NCBI GenBank assembly: GCA_031429355.1
Contig: JANOZM010000020.1
Span: 25,937 to 89,936, forward strand
Reading direction: 5' to 3'
Length of the DNA: 64,000 bases
Source: JANOZM01 sp031429355
Lineage (GTDB): Bacteria > Pseudomonadota > Gammaproteobacteria > Burkholderiales > Burkholderiaceae_E
Below, piece after piece: positions 1 to 9,108 of the stretch. Numbering within the stretch: position 1 is the first letter of the stretch; each line of letters begins with the position of its first letter. Made by a program: the position numbers and the translations under genes. Below the pieces are notes generated by a model that was given only the letters and a program-made list of their open reading frames with translations, had not been told where the DNA came from and did not search any database.

Positions 1-1077
1 GCTCGGGCAGGGCTAGCTCACGAATTGTTTGCAGCTGCTTATGCGTTTATCGGGCATGTGCGCGGTGGCCTTGCCCATGCCACTATTTTGGCTTGTGCAG
101 GTTTTGGTGCCATTTGTGGCTCGTCGATCGCTACTGCAGCCACCATGAGTAAAGTAGCCTATCCATCAATGCGTAAATTAGGTTACAGCGATGGGTTATC
201 TACTGGTGTTATTGCGGCTGGCGGCACTCTAGGTATCATGATTCCGCCATCAACCATTATGGTGATTTACGGCATTATTACTCAAACCAATATTGGCAAA
301 CTATTTGCCGCCGGTGTGTTGCCTGGGCTTTTAACTGCCGCGCTAATGATGCTTGGCGTAATGTATGTCGCTTGGCGCGACCCAGACCATGTGCCTAAAG
401 GCGAGCGCAGCACCTGGCCGCAACGCTTCAAGGCGTTAGCAGGTATTTGGGGTGTGCTGCTCTTGGTACTACTAGTACTGGGCGGTATTTATGGCGGCTG
501 GTTTACTGCAACCGAAGGCGCTGGTGTTGGTGCGGCAGGTGCATTTATTTTTGCGCTACTGCGTGGGCGGTTAACAGTAAAGTTAACCTTGGATGTTCTA
601 GTGGAATCGGCACGTACAACCGCTATGTTGTTTGCACTGTTAATCGCAGCCACTATTTTTTCGAACTTTGTAAATTTTACGTCGATGCCTAACGATTTAA
701 AATCGTTAATAACCGAATCGGGTCTGTCGCCGATTATGGTGGTTGGCGCAATGATGTTGATCTACATTATTTTAGGCACGGTGATGGAAGAGCTAACGAT
801 GGTACTTTTGACCATTCCACTGTTCTTCCCGATCGTTCAAGCCTTAGGATTCGATCTAGTTTGGTTTGGTGTACTGATTGTAATGATTGTACAAATTGGC
901 TTAATTTCGCCACCCGTTGGTATGAATTTATTTGTATTGAATACGCTGCTACCTAATGTTGGCTTAGGTACTATTTTTAGAGGTGTTTGGCCGTTTGTAG
1001 TGGTGCAAATTATTACGTTGGTGATCTTGCTGCTGGTTCCAAAAATTTCGCTTTGGTTGCCTAGCTTTGTTGGCTAA
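1..1077 (+). CDS. TRAP transporter large permease (DctM family), C-terminal part
   Basis: Incomplete at its 5' end: the reading frame is open from base 1, so the gene begins outside the window. About 358 residues are visible, against roughly 425-430 for a full DctM. The protein is almost entirely hydrophobic with many membrane helices. It shows the glycine-rich family segments GGTLGIMIPPSTIMVIYG (near residue 82) and LISPPVGMNLFVLN near the C-terminus. DctM is the large inner-membrane subunit of a sodium-driven tripartite ATP-independent transporter that works with a periplasmic binding protein. Substrate (often dicarboxylates or other organic acids) cannot be told from this part. It ends convergent with the next gene, 27 bases away. 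Confidence 0.93.
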   Translation, partial: ARAGLAHELFAAAYAFIGHVRGGLAHATILACAGFGAICGSSIATAATMSKVAYPSMRKLGYSDGLSTGVIAAGGTLGIMIPPSTIMVIYGIITQTNIGKLFAAGVLPGLLTAALMMLGVMYVAWRDPDHVPKGERSTWPQRFKALAGIWGVLLLVLLVLGGIYGGWFTATEGAGVGAAGAFIFALLRGRLTVKLTLDVLVESARTTAMLFALLIAATIFSNFVNFTSMPNDLKSLITESGLSPIMVVGAMMLIYIILGTVMEELTMVLLTIPLFFPIVQALGFDLVWFGVLIVMIVQIGLISPPVGMNLFVLNTLLPNVGLGTIFRGVWPFVVVQIITLVILLLVPKISLWLPSFVG

Positions 1078-1104
1078 GGTGTGTGGCGCGTATTGACCCA
1101 AACT

Positions 1105-1488
1105 TTACGGAGCCACGACCTCAACCTTAATACGGTCCGGGTCTTCGCAATAAACAGCGTAGTAATTTTTCCCGCCTGCGTAAGGGTATTTTTCTTCGTA
1201 CAAACTAGTAAATCCGCTAGCTTTAACCCAAGCTGCAATTTCATCTACATGGGCGCGCGAGTTTCCAGTAAATGCCAGATGATTTAAACCCACGCGCTTA
1301 CGATGATAGCCCGCCGCTAGATGTTCTTTAGGTGCTGGCAAAAAGCAAAAATACGAATGCCCGTCTTTAAGGTAATTAATACCGCCCGACCACTTTTCGG
1401 CTTCGTAGCCTAATAGCTGCATAAACGGGGTCCAAAACTTAATCGATTTTTTTAGATCGCTAACGTAAATTTCAACGTGATGCAGCAT
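1105..1488 (-). CDS. VOC (glyoxalase/bleomycin resistance-fold) protein
   Basis: A 127-residue single-module vicinal-oxygen-chelate protein. It opens with the typical MLHHVEIYVSD strand carrying a likely metal-ligand histidine. A second conserved strand (GLNHLAFTG) follows near residue 68, and the C-terminal YCEDPDRIKVEVV strand would supply an acidic ligand. VOC enzymes bind a divalent metal and act as lyases, dioxygenases or resistance proteins; the substrate here is unknown. The start codon lies inside the 3' end of the sensor-kinase gene (17-base overlap), so it is probably translated as the last gene of the regulatory operon. Confidence 0.82.
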   Translation of the reverse strand: MLHHVEIYVSDLKKSIKFWTPFMQLLGYEAEKWSGGINYLKDGHSYFCFLPAPKEHLAAGYHRKRVGLNHLAFTGNSRAHVDEIAAWVKASGFTSLYEEKYPYAGGKNYYAVYCEDPDRIKVEVVAP

Positions 1489-2920
1489 AAGGGCCTCTCA
1501 TTTTTGGAATGGTTACGACAACCTCAAGTCCTGGCTGCATTAACTTAAACTCCATTTTGCCACCGTGCGCCTCAGCGACCAAACGCGAAAGATACAGCCC
1601 TAAGCCAACGCCGCCCGAAGCCCGACTGCGTGAGGTGCCTGGGCGCCAAAAGGCTTGCGATAACTGGGTAATATCTGAGGCCGAAACACCGGCACCAAAA
1701 TCGCGAACACTAATCACTAACTCTTCGCTCAAATTTGTAGCAGCACGACGAGCCGATACGATAGGCGCACGTTCCGCTACGCCGTGGCGAAGTGCGTTTT
1801 CTAGCAAGTTGCGTAGTAGTAAGTCAATGCGTTTGGCATCGAGCGACCAAGTACCAAGGTTATCAATCGCATCAATAATAATTGCTGCTGCTTCTGGCTC
1901 GCGCACCACTAATTTGTCTTTGGCTTGATTCAACATTTGCTTAATATCAATCTCTTCAATTAATAAAACTGAAGCGCCGCCCGTTTCGTTTTGTGGTTGG
2001 GCTAGTTTTTCGCTTTCTAGTAAGTGATCAATTAGTTCGGCCATTTCTTGCAAATCGCGCAACAGTGCGGTGCGTCTTACGGCGCTTTCGCCCAGCTCGG
2101 GTAACAACTCACTATTTAAACGGGCCCGCGTTAGTGGGCTGCGTAGCTCGTGACTCATCGCGAGCAATAGGGTCCGCTTGGCTTCAAGCATCGAAGCAAT
2201 TCGCTCGCCCATAGTGTTTACATCACGCGCTAAATCGCCTAATTCGTCTTTGCTGGTATTGGTTATGGGTTGATCAAATTGACCCTTGCCGATCCGTTGT
2301 GTGCCCTCGCGAATTGCATCGATTGGTTTCAATGCACGCCTGACAAAAAAATAACTTAACACGATGAGACCGAGCAATACACCAAGCGTGATCCAACCAA
2401 TTTTGCGCGGTCGGTCGCGCCACTCGCGTGTTTGCAAGCCTAATTCAATTCGATGCCCGTCGGCCGTTTGCCGAGTGTTTAAAGACTGTTCGTCATCACC
2501 ATTCTCGTCGGCATTATCATTGCTTTTGGTGTTTTTAGCAGTTGCTCGGCGTTCGGACGACCAGCGCGCCGCCGTATCTTTTCCCGTCGCACCTTTTCGT
2601 CTAGTCGTATGTTCTGGTTGGTTACTCCAATTAACTTGCGGCCCACTAATGGTGATCGTAATTGGTAAGCGTTGTGTAATAGCTTGCGCGCGTTCGATAT
2701 TAGGCGGCGTACCAATTTCTTCGAAGAGGCGTTGTGCGTAATCAAGCACAAGAGGGCGGGCGGCTTCTCGCCAGCTATTGTTCATGCCACGTTGCATGCC
2801 AAATACAAACACTGCCACCATAAAAATAGCTAATAAAACGAAGGTCGTAATTAAGCGAGCCTTAAGCGAATAACGTATTCGAAGCAGCCACTGAGGGGCA
2901 GAAAATAAGCGGGGAGTCAT
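1472..2920 (-). CDS. Membrane sensor histidine kinase
   Basis: A 482-residue class I sensor kinase. Membrane helices lie at about residues 23-41 and 174-193, enclosing a periplasmic sensor domain with a charged low-complexity stretch near residues 125-145. A HAMP linker (about 193-245) follows, then the phospho-acceptor H-box (MSHELRSPLTR, His257) and a HATPase domain with N-box (NLLENALRHG), G1 (DFGAG) and G2 (GVGLGLYLS) motifs. The start overlaps the response-regulator stop by four bases, so the pair is co-expressed. The downstream Spy/CpxP-like lipoprotein argues for an envelope-stress system like CpxA, but the domain order alone fits many OmpR-class kinases. Confidence 0.93.
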   Translation of the reverse strand: MTPRLFSAPQWLLRIRYSLKARLITTFVLLAIFMVAVFVFGMQRGMNNSWREAARPLVLDYAQRLFEEIGTPPNIERAQAITQRLPITITISGPQVNWSNQPEHTTRRKGATGKDTAARWSSERRATAKNTKSNDNADENGDDEQSLNTRQTADGHRIELGLQTREWRDRPRKIGWITLGVLLGLIVLSYFFVRRALKPIDAIREGTQRIGKGQFDQPITNTSKDELGDLARDVNTMGERIASMLEAKRTLLLAMSHELRSPLTRARLNSELLPELGESAVRRTALLRDLQEMAELIDHLLESEKLAQPQNETGGASVLLIEEIDIKQMLNQAKDKLVVREPEAAAIIIDAIDNLGTWSLDAKRIDLLLRNLLENALRHGVAERAPIVSARRAATNLSEELVISVRDFGAGVSASDITQLSQAFWRPGTSRSRASGGVGLGLYLSRLVAEAHGGKMEFKLMQPGLEVVVTIPKMRGPYAASR

Positions 2921-3597
2921 GCGCGTGCAGGGGGTAACGAAAATACGTAACCAGCGTTACGCAATGTCTTTAACGGTTCAATAGGTTCTAATTTTTTGCG
3001 AATACGGCTCACCATAATATCGATGGCACGTGTTTGTATATCGACTTCACGCCCCTTTAGATGGTTAAGTAAATCATCGCGACTAAAGACCTTACCGGGT
3101 GTTTTTGCGAGCAAAAGCAACAATTCGAACTCACTGCTAGTTAGTTCGATAACACCCGTTGGTCCTTGCACTTCTCGTTTGATTGGATCTATTGTTAGCT
3201 GTTCAAACGCTAGCAAAGTTCTTGCGCTTTTAGCAAACTTGCTGCGCCGCATTATGGCCTGAAGTCTTGCCACCAATTCGCGTGGTTCAAACGGTTTGGG
3301 TAAGTAGTCATCAGCCCCCAACTCTAACCCCACCACACGATCGGTTAGTTCGCCGCGTGCGGTTAGCATTAATATGGGAATTGACGACTCTTGTCGAATG
3401 CGCTTGCAGCACTCGAAACCGTCCATCTCAGGCATCATTACATCGAGTAAGACGGCATCAAATTGGTTTGATCTAAGGCGTTCAATGCCCTGCGATGGTT
3501 TAAAAGACTGTTCAAGTTCGACGCCAAAGCGCAATAGGTAAGCCGCTAGCGGCTCACCTAATTGTGCGTCATCATCAATCAATAAAACTTTGCTCAT
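2917..3597 (-). CDS. OmpR/PhoB-family response regulator
   Basis: A 226-residue regulator. The receiver domain (1-120) has the acidic cluster DDD at 8-10, phospho-acceptor Asp52 (LLDVMMPEMDG), a switch Thr (MLTARG) and the conserved Lys in LPKPFEP. The C-terminal winged-helix DNA-binding domain (about 130-225) shows ELTSSEFELLLLLAK and the ending RNAGYVFSLP. It is the partner of the overlapping kinase. Only three bases separate it from the Spy-like gene upstream, so the order of transcription is lipoprotein, regulator, kinase, VOC protein, in one operon probably controlled by this regulator. Confidence 0.94.
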   Translation of the reverse strand: MSKVLLIDDDAQLGEPLAAYLLRFGVELEQSFKPSQGIERLRSNQFDAVLLDVMMPEMDGFECCKRIRQESSIPILMLTARGELTDRVVGLELGADDYLPKPFEPRELVARLQAIMRRSKFAKSARTLLAFEQLTIDPIKREVQGPTGVIELTSSEFELLLLLAKTPGKVFSRDDLLNHLKGREVDIQTRAIDIMVSRIRKKLEPIEPLKTLRNAGYVFSLPPARA

Positions 3598-3599
3598 AC

Positions 3600-4079
3600 T
3601 TAGTTGCGCCAGCCCTTTCGCCGTTGCATAAACTCACGTACCTTTGCCTGCTGGGTAGTGTTTAAACTATCGTAAAAATCAGCCATTGCCGTTACGGTTG
3701 CCGGGCTCTGCTTAGAAACTACGGCGGTTTTTTCGTTAATTAGGTTTTGCGCTTTCACTCGATCAAATTTATCACCGGCAACTACAGCAGCTATTTCTGC
3801 GCGCGGATCGGCTTGCCCCATTAAGTTTGCGCGCTGAGCTTGCATTACCTCGGCTAGTGTAACTAATTTTGCTTTTTGTTCGGTGGTCAAATCGAGCTTG
3901 CTCGAAACGCGGTCTACTATTTTTTCGCGCATTTTTACTTGGTTTTCAGCGCTCATCCGGTCTGAGCCACGGTGGCCGCCGCTTGACCCACAGGCTGACA
4001 ATGCGCCAACAAGTACAACAGCCGAAATTGCGCCCAGTGCAAAACGCTTGATTCCTTGTTTATCTAAAAATGTTCTCAT
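3600..4079 (-). CDS. Spy/CpxP-like periplasmic lipoprotein
   Basis: A 159-residue protein with a signal peptide ending in the lipobox LSAC (Cys about 30), then a small, charged, all-helical domain. Two LTxxQ-type motifs typical of the Spy/CpxP family are visible: LTTEQKAKL near residue 63 and LNTTQQAKV near residue 142. Members are ATP-independent periplasmic chaperones, or they bind and hold down the CpxA-type sensor. As the first gene of a regulator-kinase operon it probably modulates the sensor encoded two genes on. Lipid anchoring is less common for this family and would keep the protein near the membrane. Confidence 0.8.
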   Translation of the reverse strand: MRTFLDKQGIKRFALGAISAVVLVGALSACGSSGGHRGSDRMSAENQVKMREKIVDRVSSKLDLTTEQKAKLVTLAEVMQAQRANLMGQADPRAEIAAVVAGDKFDRVKAQNLINEKTAVVSKQSPATVTAMADFYDSLNTTQQAKVREFMQRRKGWRN

Positions 4080-4203
4080 TGTTTACTTTCGCTAGTTTAT
4101 AAAAGAATTACAAAGCGAATTCTGAGTCGCTATCAATTGAAATACTTCACAACGCGGTATCGGTTTGTTTCAGTTTGTTTCCATTGGTTAAAATTTCTAT
4201 CTC

Positions 4204-5103
4204 CTAGCTTGGATTGAGGGTCTTTAACGCGTGGGCAAGATAGTCGAATACAACGCGTAATCGCGGCTGTTGCCGCAGTTCTTTGTGGGTCACTAACCAA
4301 ACCGGAAAACGCCCAATCACTACATCAGTTAAAACGGCTTGTACCGCTGGGTTGCGATTAGCCACCACGCTAAAACCACTGCCAATACCCATTCCAGCCT
4401 TTAGCATTTCCCATGCACTAGCGTGGTCGCTGGTTATGCAAACAATACGATCACACACCATTGTCATACCGGATTTTGTAAAGCCTTCACGTAACGGGTT
4501 CTTGGGCGCCACATCAATAAAATCGTGACGCATTAAATTTTCGGGGTCGAGTTTTGGGTTGCCTTTTTTTGCTAAATAAGAAGCGCTGGCGTATAGCCCC
4601 AGCGGAAAGTAACCCACTCGTTTTGCAATTAATTCATTTTGGGTGGGTTGATACAAGCGAATGGCGATATCGGCTTCGCGTTTCGTTAGGTTCGACTGCG
4701 AATCGGTCGCGATGACCTCAATTTGAATTCCAGGATGTTGTTGGCGTAAAGCATAAAGTAGCTCGGGCAAAATAAAGTTTGCTAACGTTACGCTAGCGCT
4801 AATCCGCACTAGGCCTTGAAGTGCCTGATCTTTTGCTGCGACGCCCAAACTGAGTTGGTGCATCGACGCGTACATTGCTTGTGCAGGTTCTAAAAATTGC
4901 ATGGCTTGCAGCGTTACTTGCATGCCTTGCCGGCTGCGAACAAATAACTCTAGTCCCAAATGTGCCTCTAATGCAGAAATTTGCCGACTAACCGTGGCAG
5001 GGTTTGTTTCTAGAAACTGCGCTGCCGAAGCTACAGAGCCGTGTTCGGCCACTAATACAAAGCACTTTAGCCAATCCCAAGATAGTTTATTTAGCAGGTC
5101 CAT
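4204..5103 (-). CDS. LysR-family transcriptional regulator
   Basis: About 299 residues. The N-terminal winged helix-turn-helix (WDWLKCFVLVAEHGSVASAA onward, with TNPATVSRQISALE as recognition helix) is followed by a LysR substrate-binding domain. The ATG at 5103 is chosen because the family normally starts a few residues before this helix; an in-frame start further upstream at 5160 would add an unrelated N-terminus. It is divergent from the membrane-protein gene at 5223, with a 119-base shared promoter region. This is the usual geometry for a LysR protein controlling its neighbour. The effector is unknown. Confidence 0.93.
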   Translation of the reverse strand: MDLLNKLSWDWLKCFVLVAEHGSVASAAQFLETNPATVSRQISALEAHLGLELFVRSRQGMQVTLQAMQFLEPAQAMYASMHQLSLGVAAKDQALQGLVRISASVTLANFILPELLYALRQQHPGIQIEVIATDSQSNLTKREADIAIRLYQPTQNELIAKRVGYFPLGLYASASYLAKKGNPKLDPENLMRHDFIDVAPKNPLREGFTKSGMTMVCDRIVCITSDHASAWEMLKAGMGIGSGFSVVANRNPAVQAVLTDVVIGRFPVWLVTHKELRQQPRLRVVFDYLAHALKTLNPS

Positions 5104-5222
5104 GAAATGTGCATTTAAGTTGTAAATCGGAATCGTCTCATAAAGAGCTGCTGTGTGCATTGCGTATTTGCACGGCTGCCATGCGTTTGTAGGTCTATAA
5201 ATAGAGGGCTAAAGCTGGAACA

Positions 5223-5966
5223 ATGCACGCTCAAGATCATTTAATTGGAAATAATGTGAACTCTTCATCTTCTTACCGAACGGCTGGAATACTGGCAATT
5301 GTCCATGCCGTACTCATTTTTGTGCCGCTGGGCGTCTTGGGCGTTGCCATAGGCTGGCCTGCTAATTTGGATTTGCCAGCGTCCCACAACTTGCCACTAG
5401 TGTTAAGCCAGTCAACAGGCGTTAAAACTGGGTATAGCGCCTATTTACTTTATTCGCTGTTGTTCTTCCCCGCAATGTTTGTTATTGGGCAAGCAATTAC
5501 TGGAAATAAACCAATGAGCGGTATTGTAAAAATTGCGTTGGGTTTCGCGCTTATTTCTACTTTAGCGCGTTGCCTTGGCATTATTCGTTGGCTATCAGTA
5601 ATGCCGATGTTGGCCACCAAATTTGAAAAAGGCGATGAGGCTACCAAGGGTCAAATCAGTTTAATTTACGATGCCTTTAACACTTACTCCGGTTCTATTG
5701 GTGAGGTGCTAGGCGTTTCACTGTTTGCTTCATTTGCTGTTGGGTTGCTTTCGTTAGCCATGCTTAAGAGTCAGCGTTTCCCCAAATGGCTCGCGGTCAT
5801 CGGTTTGGTGGCTACTTGTGGCTATGTTTTTCTCTCCATGGAAATTTTCGGTTTTGATTTGGGTGTTTACATTTCAGTGGTCTCCGTTATTTACACCGTT
5901 TGGGTCGTTTGCGCTGCTGTCTTAATGATGCGCCGTGCAGCAGTTTTTTCGGGGGAATCGAAGTGA
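5223..5966 (+). CDS. Multi-pass membrane protein, DUF4386-like
   Basis: A 247-residue protein with about six hydrophobic helices (starting near residues 22, 75, 100, 150, 185 and 215). There are no catalytic motifs I recognise. Helix pattern and length suggest the DUF4386 family of uncharacterised membrane proteins, but this is a weak resemblance. It is the first gene of a run transcribed divergently from the LysR regulator, and its stop codon overlaps the GTG start of the next gene, so co-expression is likely. Confidence 0.7.
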   Translation: MHAQDHLIGNNVNSSSSYRTAGILAIVHAVLIFVPLGVLGVAIGWPANLDLPASHNLPLVLSQSTGVKTGYSAYLLYSLLFFPAMFVIGQAITGNKPMSGIVKIALGFALISTLARCLGIIRWLSVMPMLATKFEKGDEATKGQISLIYDAFNTYSGSIGEVLGVSLFASFAVGLLSLAMLKSQRFPKWLAVIGLVATCGYVFLSMEIFGFDLGVYISVVSVIYTVWVVCAAVLMMRRAAVFSGESK

Positions 5967-6964
5967 ATAACCCGCAATCAAAACAACATCTAATTTTTGG
6001 AAGCGGTCCGGCTGCCTGTTGGACAGCAAGTGCTTTAGTGCAACAAGGTGCTTCGGTAATGGCAGTTAACAGAAGTGGCAACCGTCCAATGCTGATGCCG
6101 GCTAGTGTCAAGATATTAAAAGCCGATGTATCGAGTGAATTGGAGATATCAAAAATTGCAGATCTGTCACCCAACGTGTCTGTGGTCTATCAAATGCTTA
6201 ACCCGTCTTACAGCCAATGGGCCGAGTTGTTTCCCCAGCTGCAACGCAATACAGTGAGATTCGCGCAAAAGTTAGGGGCCAAGTACGTTGCTCTAGAAAA
6301 TCTGTACATGCTCGATCACCGCAGTACGATGACCGAGCGTAGCGCTGCACGTCCGACGTCAACAAAAGGTCAAGTTCGGCTAAGTATGCATGACGAATTG
6401 ATGACGACGCATCGAGCGGGAAGCCTAAAAGTTGCAACGGTTAGAGCCAGTGATTTTTACGGCCCAGGTGTGCTGGTTTCTGCTTTTGGGGATCGATTAT
6501 TTGGCCCCTTATTAAGCGGTAAAGCACCAAGTTTAATGGGTGACGCTAACCAGCTTCACAGCGTTGCCTACATTGCCGATGTGGGTCGTGCCGCTGCCAC
6601 GATAGGGTTAGATTTGACCGATACACTTTTAGGGCATGCTTGGTTGGCACCGCACAATCCAGCGCTTACTCAGGGGCAGTGGCTTAAACAAGTAGCTGAA
6701 CAACTTAAAGTTAAGTCAGCGTCTTTACCCATCTTGCCTCCAAAAGTAGTTAAACCTTGGATGTTGAAAATGGCGGGATTGTTTGACAAAGACGCCAAAG
6801 CGTTGGTTGAGATGATGTATCAATTTCAGACGTCTTTTGTTGTTGACGCAAACTTAAGCCAACAAAAATTGGGCTTGCAGCCAACGCCTTTACCTACGGC
6901 AATCGATGCAACTTTAGACTGGTATAAGCAGGTTAAACAATCCAGCCTAAAGACCTCAAGTTAA
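5963..6964 (+). CDS. NAD(P)-binding epimerase/dehydratase-like protein
   Basis: 333 residues from a GTG start that overlaps the preceding stop as GTGA. The open frame extends further upstream, but the Rossmann strand HLIFGSGPAACWTAS begins only nine residues after this GTG. The glycine-rich dinucleotide loop is therefore at the N-terminus, as in extended short-chain dehydrogenases (NAD-dependent epimerase family). An HSVAYIADVGRAA segment later in the chain matches the usual position of the conserved region near the substrate pocket. The classical YxxxK catalytic pair is not clear. Substrate unknown. Confidence 0.75.
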   Translation: MNNPQSKQHLIFGSGPAACWTASALVQQGASVMAVNRSGNRPMLMPASVKILKADVSSELEISKIADLSPNVSVVYQMLNPSYSQWAELFPQLQRNTVRFAQKLGAKYVALENLYMLDHRSTMTERSAARPTSTKGQVRLSMHDELMTTHRAGSLKVATVRASDFYGPGVLVSAFGDRLFGPLLSGKAPSLMGDANQLHSVAYIADVGRAAATIGLDLTDTLLGHAWLAPHNPALTQGQWLKQVAEQLKVKSASLPILPPKVVKPWMLKMAGLFDKDAKALVEMMYQFQTSFVVDANLSQQKLGLQPTPLPTAIDATLDWYKQVKQSSLKTSS

Positions 6965-6973
6965 AAATCTATC

Positions 6974-7981
6974 GTGCCACAAAAATCTCTTCGTCAAGTG
7001 TCAAAAAAAGGAACGTCGTTAGTCAGTGGCGGAGAGGCCTTGCGTCTAAAAAACTTTTTAACCGAGCGCAACTTGTGGTTGCCACGTGTCTTCCATCGCA
7101 TATCAAGTATTCCCGTTGAAGCCGCTGATGAGCAAGTTTCTGGCGACTTACTGATGCAAACGCTTGAAGCGGCGATGCGCGAAATTCACCAACCGAGCCT
7201 ACCAGTAGAATTTGGTGCTACGGTCCGCACCGTCGATATGGGTATCTATGGGATGTTGATTCAAACGGCGGCCGATGTTGGTGAGGCACTAGAGCGGTCG
7301 GTTCGTTTTTTTCGGCTCATGGTCACCACAAATCGGGTATTTCTTGAAACTCAAGAAAAGTCGGTTCGGTGGATTTTTCATGCCCCGGAACCAGATCGTC
7401 TTGGCATTCGAATTCGTAACGAAATTATACTGACGGAGCATGTCGCGCTTTTAAAGTTTATAGCGCCTGGTGCGCGCCCAACCCGCGTGACTTTTGCTCA
7501 TGCCGAACCGAACGACACGACATTTCATCAGCGTTATTTTGATTGCCCATTGGTTTGGAACTTTGAAGAAAACTCGGTTGAATGGGCTGTTGAACTTATG
7601 CATCGACCCCTAGGTGTAGATCGATCGCTGGGTGAATTTATTCAACGCGAAGCGGAACGCCGACTAGCGATGCTTGCGCCAATTGGTTCGCTTAATGAAA
7701 TTAGTGATGCGATTTTGCGGCGCTTGCCTGTAGGTGACACCGATCTACCGACGATTGCCGGATTGCTAGGGCGCTCAACTCGTACGATGCGCCGAGAGCT
7801 AACTGAATTGGGCTTTACATTTCGCTCCCTGCACGACCTAGTTCGCCAACGCCGCGCTAACGAGCTGCTAAGTAGTGGCAAGTATTCGATGACACAAATC
7901 GCTCTATGTCTTGGGTTCTCTGAGGCTAGTGCCTTTAGCCGTGCTTCGCGCCGTTGGAATAACCAAGTATTTAACAAATAA
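6974..7981 (+). CDS. AraC-family transcriptional regulator
   Basis: 335 residues from a GTG start nine bases after the previous stop. The N-terminal two thirds resemble the arabinose-binding-like effector domain common in betaproteobacterial AraC proteins. The C-terminal 90 residues carry two helix-turn-helix units, with LPTIAGLLGRSTRTMRREL and MTQIALCLGFSEASAFSRA as recognisable segments. Being the third gene of the run, it may regulate this group or the metallo-beta-lactamase and nitroreductase genes that follow. The ligand is unknown. Confidence 0.9.
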   Translation: MPQKSLRQVSKKGTSLVSGGEALRLKNFLTERNLWLPRVFHRISSIPVEAADEQVSGDLLMQTLEAAMREIHQPSLPVEFGATVRTVDMGIYGMLIQTAADVGEALERSVRFFRLMVTTNRVFLETQEKSVRWIFHAPEPDRLGIRIRNEIILTEHVALLKFIAPGARPTRVTFAHAEPNDTTFHQRYFDCPLVWNFEENSVEWAVELMHRPLGVDRSLGEFIQREAERRLAMLAPIGSLNEISDAILRRLPVGDTDLPTIAGLLGRSTRTMRRELTELGFTFRSLHDLVRQRRANELLSSGKYSMTQIALCLGFSEASAFSRASRRWNNQVFNK

Positions 7982-8005
7982 TCATTATGTATCTAACTAA
8001 AAACC

Positions 8006-9061
8006 ATGAGAAATAAATTTAAAAAAATCGTCATCGCATTAAATATTGTTTTGTTAAGTGCGTGCATGTCTGCCAATCCACACTACGATCCTAGCAAATC
8101 ACACCACACGCCCAAGGGGTTCAAGAACAATTACAGTGAAGGTACTGGTGGGTTCGATCAGTTTTTAAAATGGCAATGGCAGCGGTTAGGTCAAACGGTT
8201 GCAAAACCCACAGCCGATCTATCCCCAATAGCGGCGAATTTAGCGCTAATTCAGTCACCCCAATCCGCACAAGTGACTTGGATCGGGCATGCGTCGTCGT
8301 TAATTCAAATGGGTGGGTTTAATGTACTGACCGATCCCCATTTTAGTGAACGTGCAGGACCAGTTCAGTTTGCTGGACCCAAACGGTTTCAAGCGCCTGG
8401 ATTGAGCATTAACCAGTTACCCCGAATTGATGCCGTTGTAATCTCGCATAATCATTACGACCATCTTGATTTACAAAGCGTGCGTGCGCTGGCGGCCTTG
8501 CCCAATGCACCCGTTTTTTACGTACCCCTTGGCATCGATAATTGGTTTGAAGCCAATGTTCCAGCGGCCAAGGTGTTCAAGACCGATTGGCAAGGTAAAC
8601 ACACCTTAACCACCCCACAAGGCAGTTTGGTTGTCCAGCTGTTACCCGTACAGCATTGGTCGAGTCGTACATCGTTTGATCGTTCGGCAACGCTTTGGGG
8701 TAGTTGGGCTATTTTCGCGGGCGGTAAAGCGGTTTGGTTTTCGGGTGATTTGGGCTTTAGCCAAGACACGGCAAATATTGGTCAACAATTCCCACAAGGG
8801 TTTGATTTAAGTCTGATTGCAGTAGGTGCCTATGAGCCACGCTGGTTTATGAAAGGGCAGCACATTAACCCAGCTGAAGCCGTAACGATTCATCGCGAAA
8901 TTAATTCCCGTAAGAGCGTTGGAATTCATTGGGGGACCTTCAGTTTGACTGATGAGCCTTTAGATCAACCCATTCTTGATTTAGCAGCTGCAAGAAAAGC
9001 ACAGTCTTTAAAGGACGAGCAATTTATCTTGCTGCGCCACGGGCAAACCACGAGTTTTTAA
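8006..9061 (+). CDS. Metallo-beta-lactamase-fold lipoprotein (RomA/NAPE-PLD-like)
   Basis: 351 residues with a short signal peptide and lipobox (LLSACMS, Cys about 15). The metal-binding motif HNHYDHLD lies near residue 150, with further ligands in FSGDLGF and the later GQHINPAEA and IHWGTF segments. This arrangement matches the RomA/UlaG and N-acyl-phosphatidylethanolamine phospholipase D-like branch of the beta-lactamase superfamily. Such proteins hydrolyse lipid or phosphoester bonds; substrate unproven. It is anchored to the outer face of a membrane. Confidence 0.87.
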   Translation: MRNKFKKIVIALNIVLLSACMSANPHYDPSKSHHTPKGFKNNYSEGTGGFDQFLKWQWQRLGQTVAKPTADLSPIAANLALIQSPQSAQVTWIGHASSLIQMGGFNVLTDPHFSERAGPVQFAGPKRFQAPGLSINQLPRIDAVVISHNHYDHLDLQSVRALAALPNAPVFYVPLGIDNWFEANVPAAKVFKTDWQGKHTLTTPQGSLVVQLLPVQHWSSRTSFDRSATLWGSWAIFAGGKAVWFSGDLGFSQDTANIGQQFPQGFDLSLIAVGAYEPRWFMKGQHINPAEAVTIHREINSRKSVGIHWGTFSLTDEPLDQPILDLAAARKAQSLKDEQFILLRHGQTTSF

Positions 9062-9108
9062 ACAACCTCTTTTTTTAAAATAATCTATTTCTAAACGAAG
9101 GAACAAAA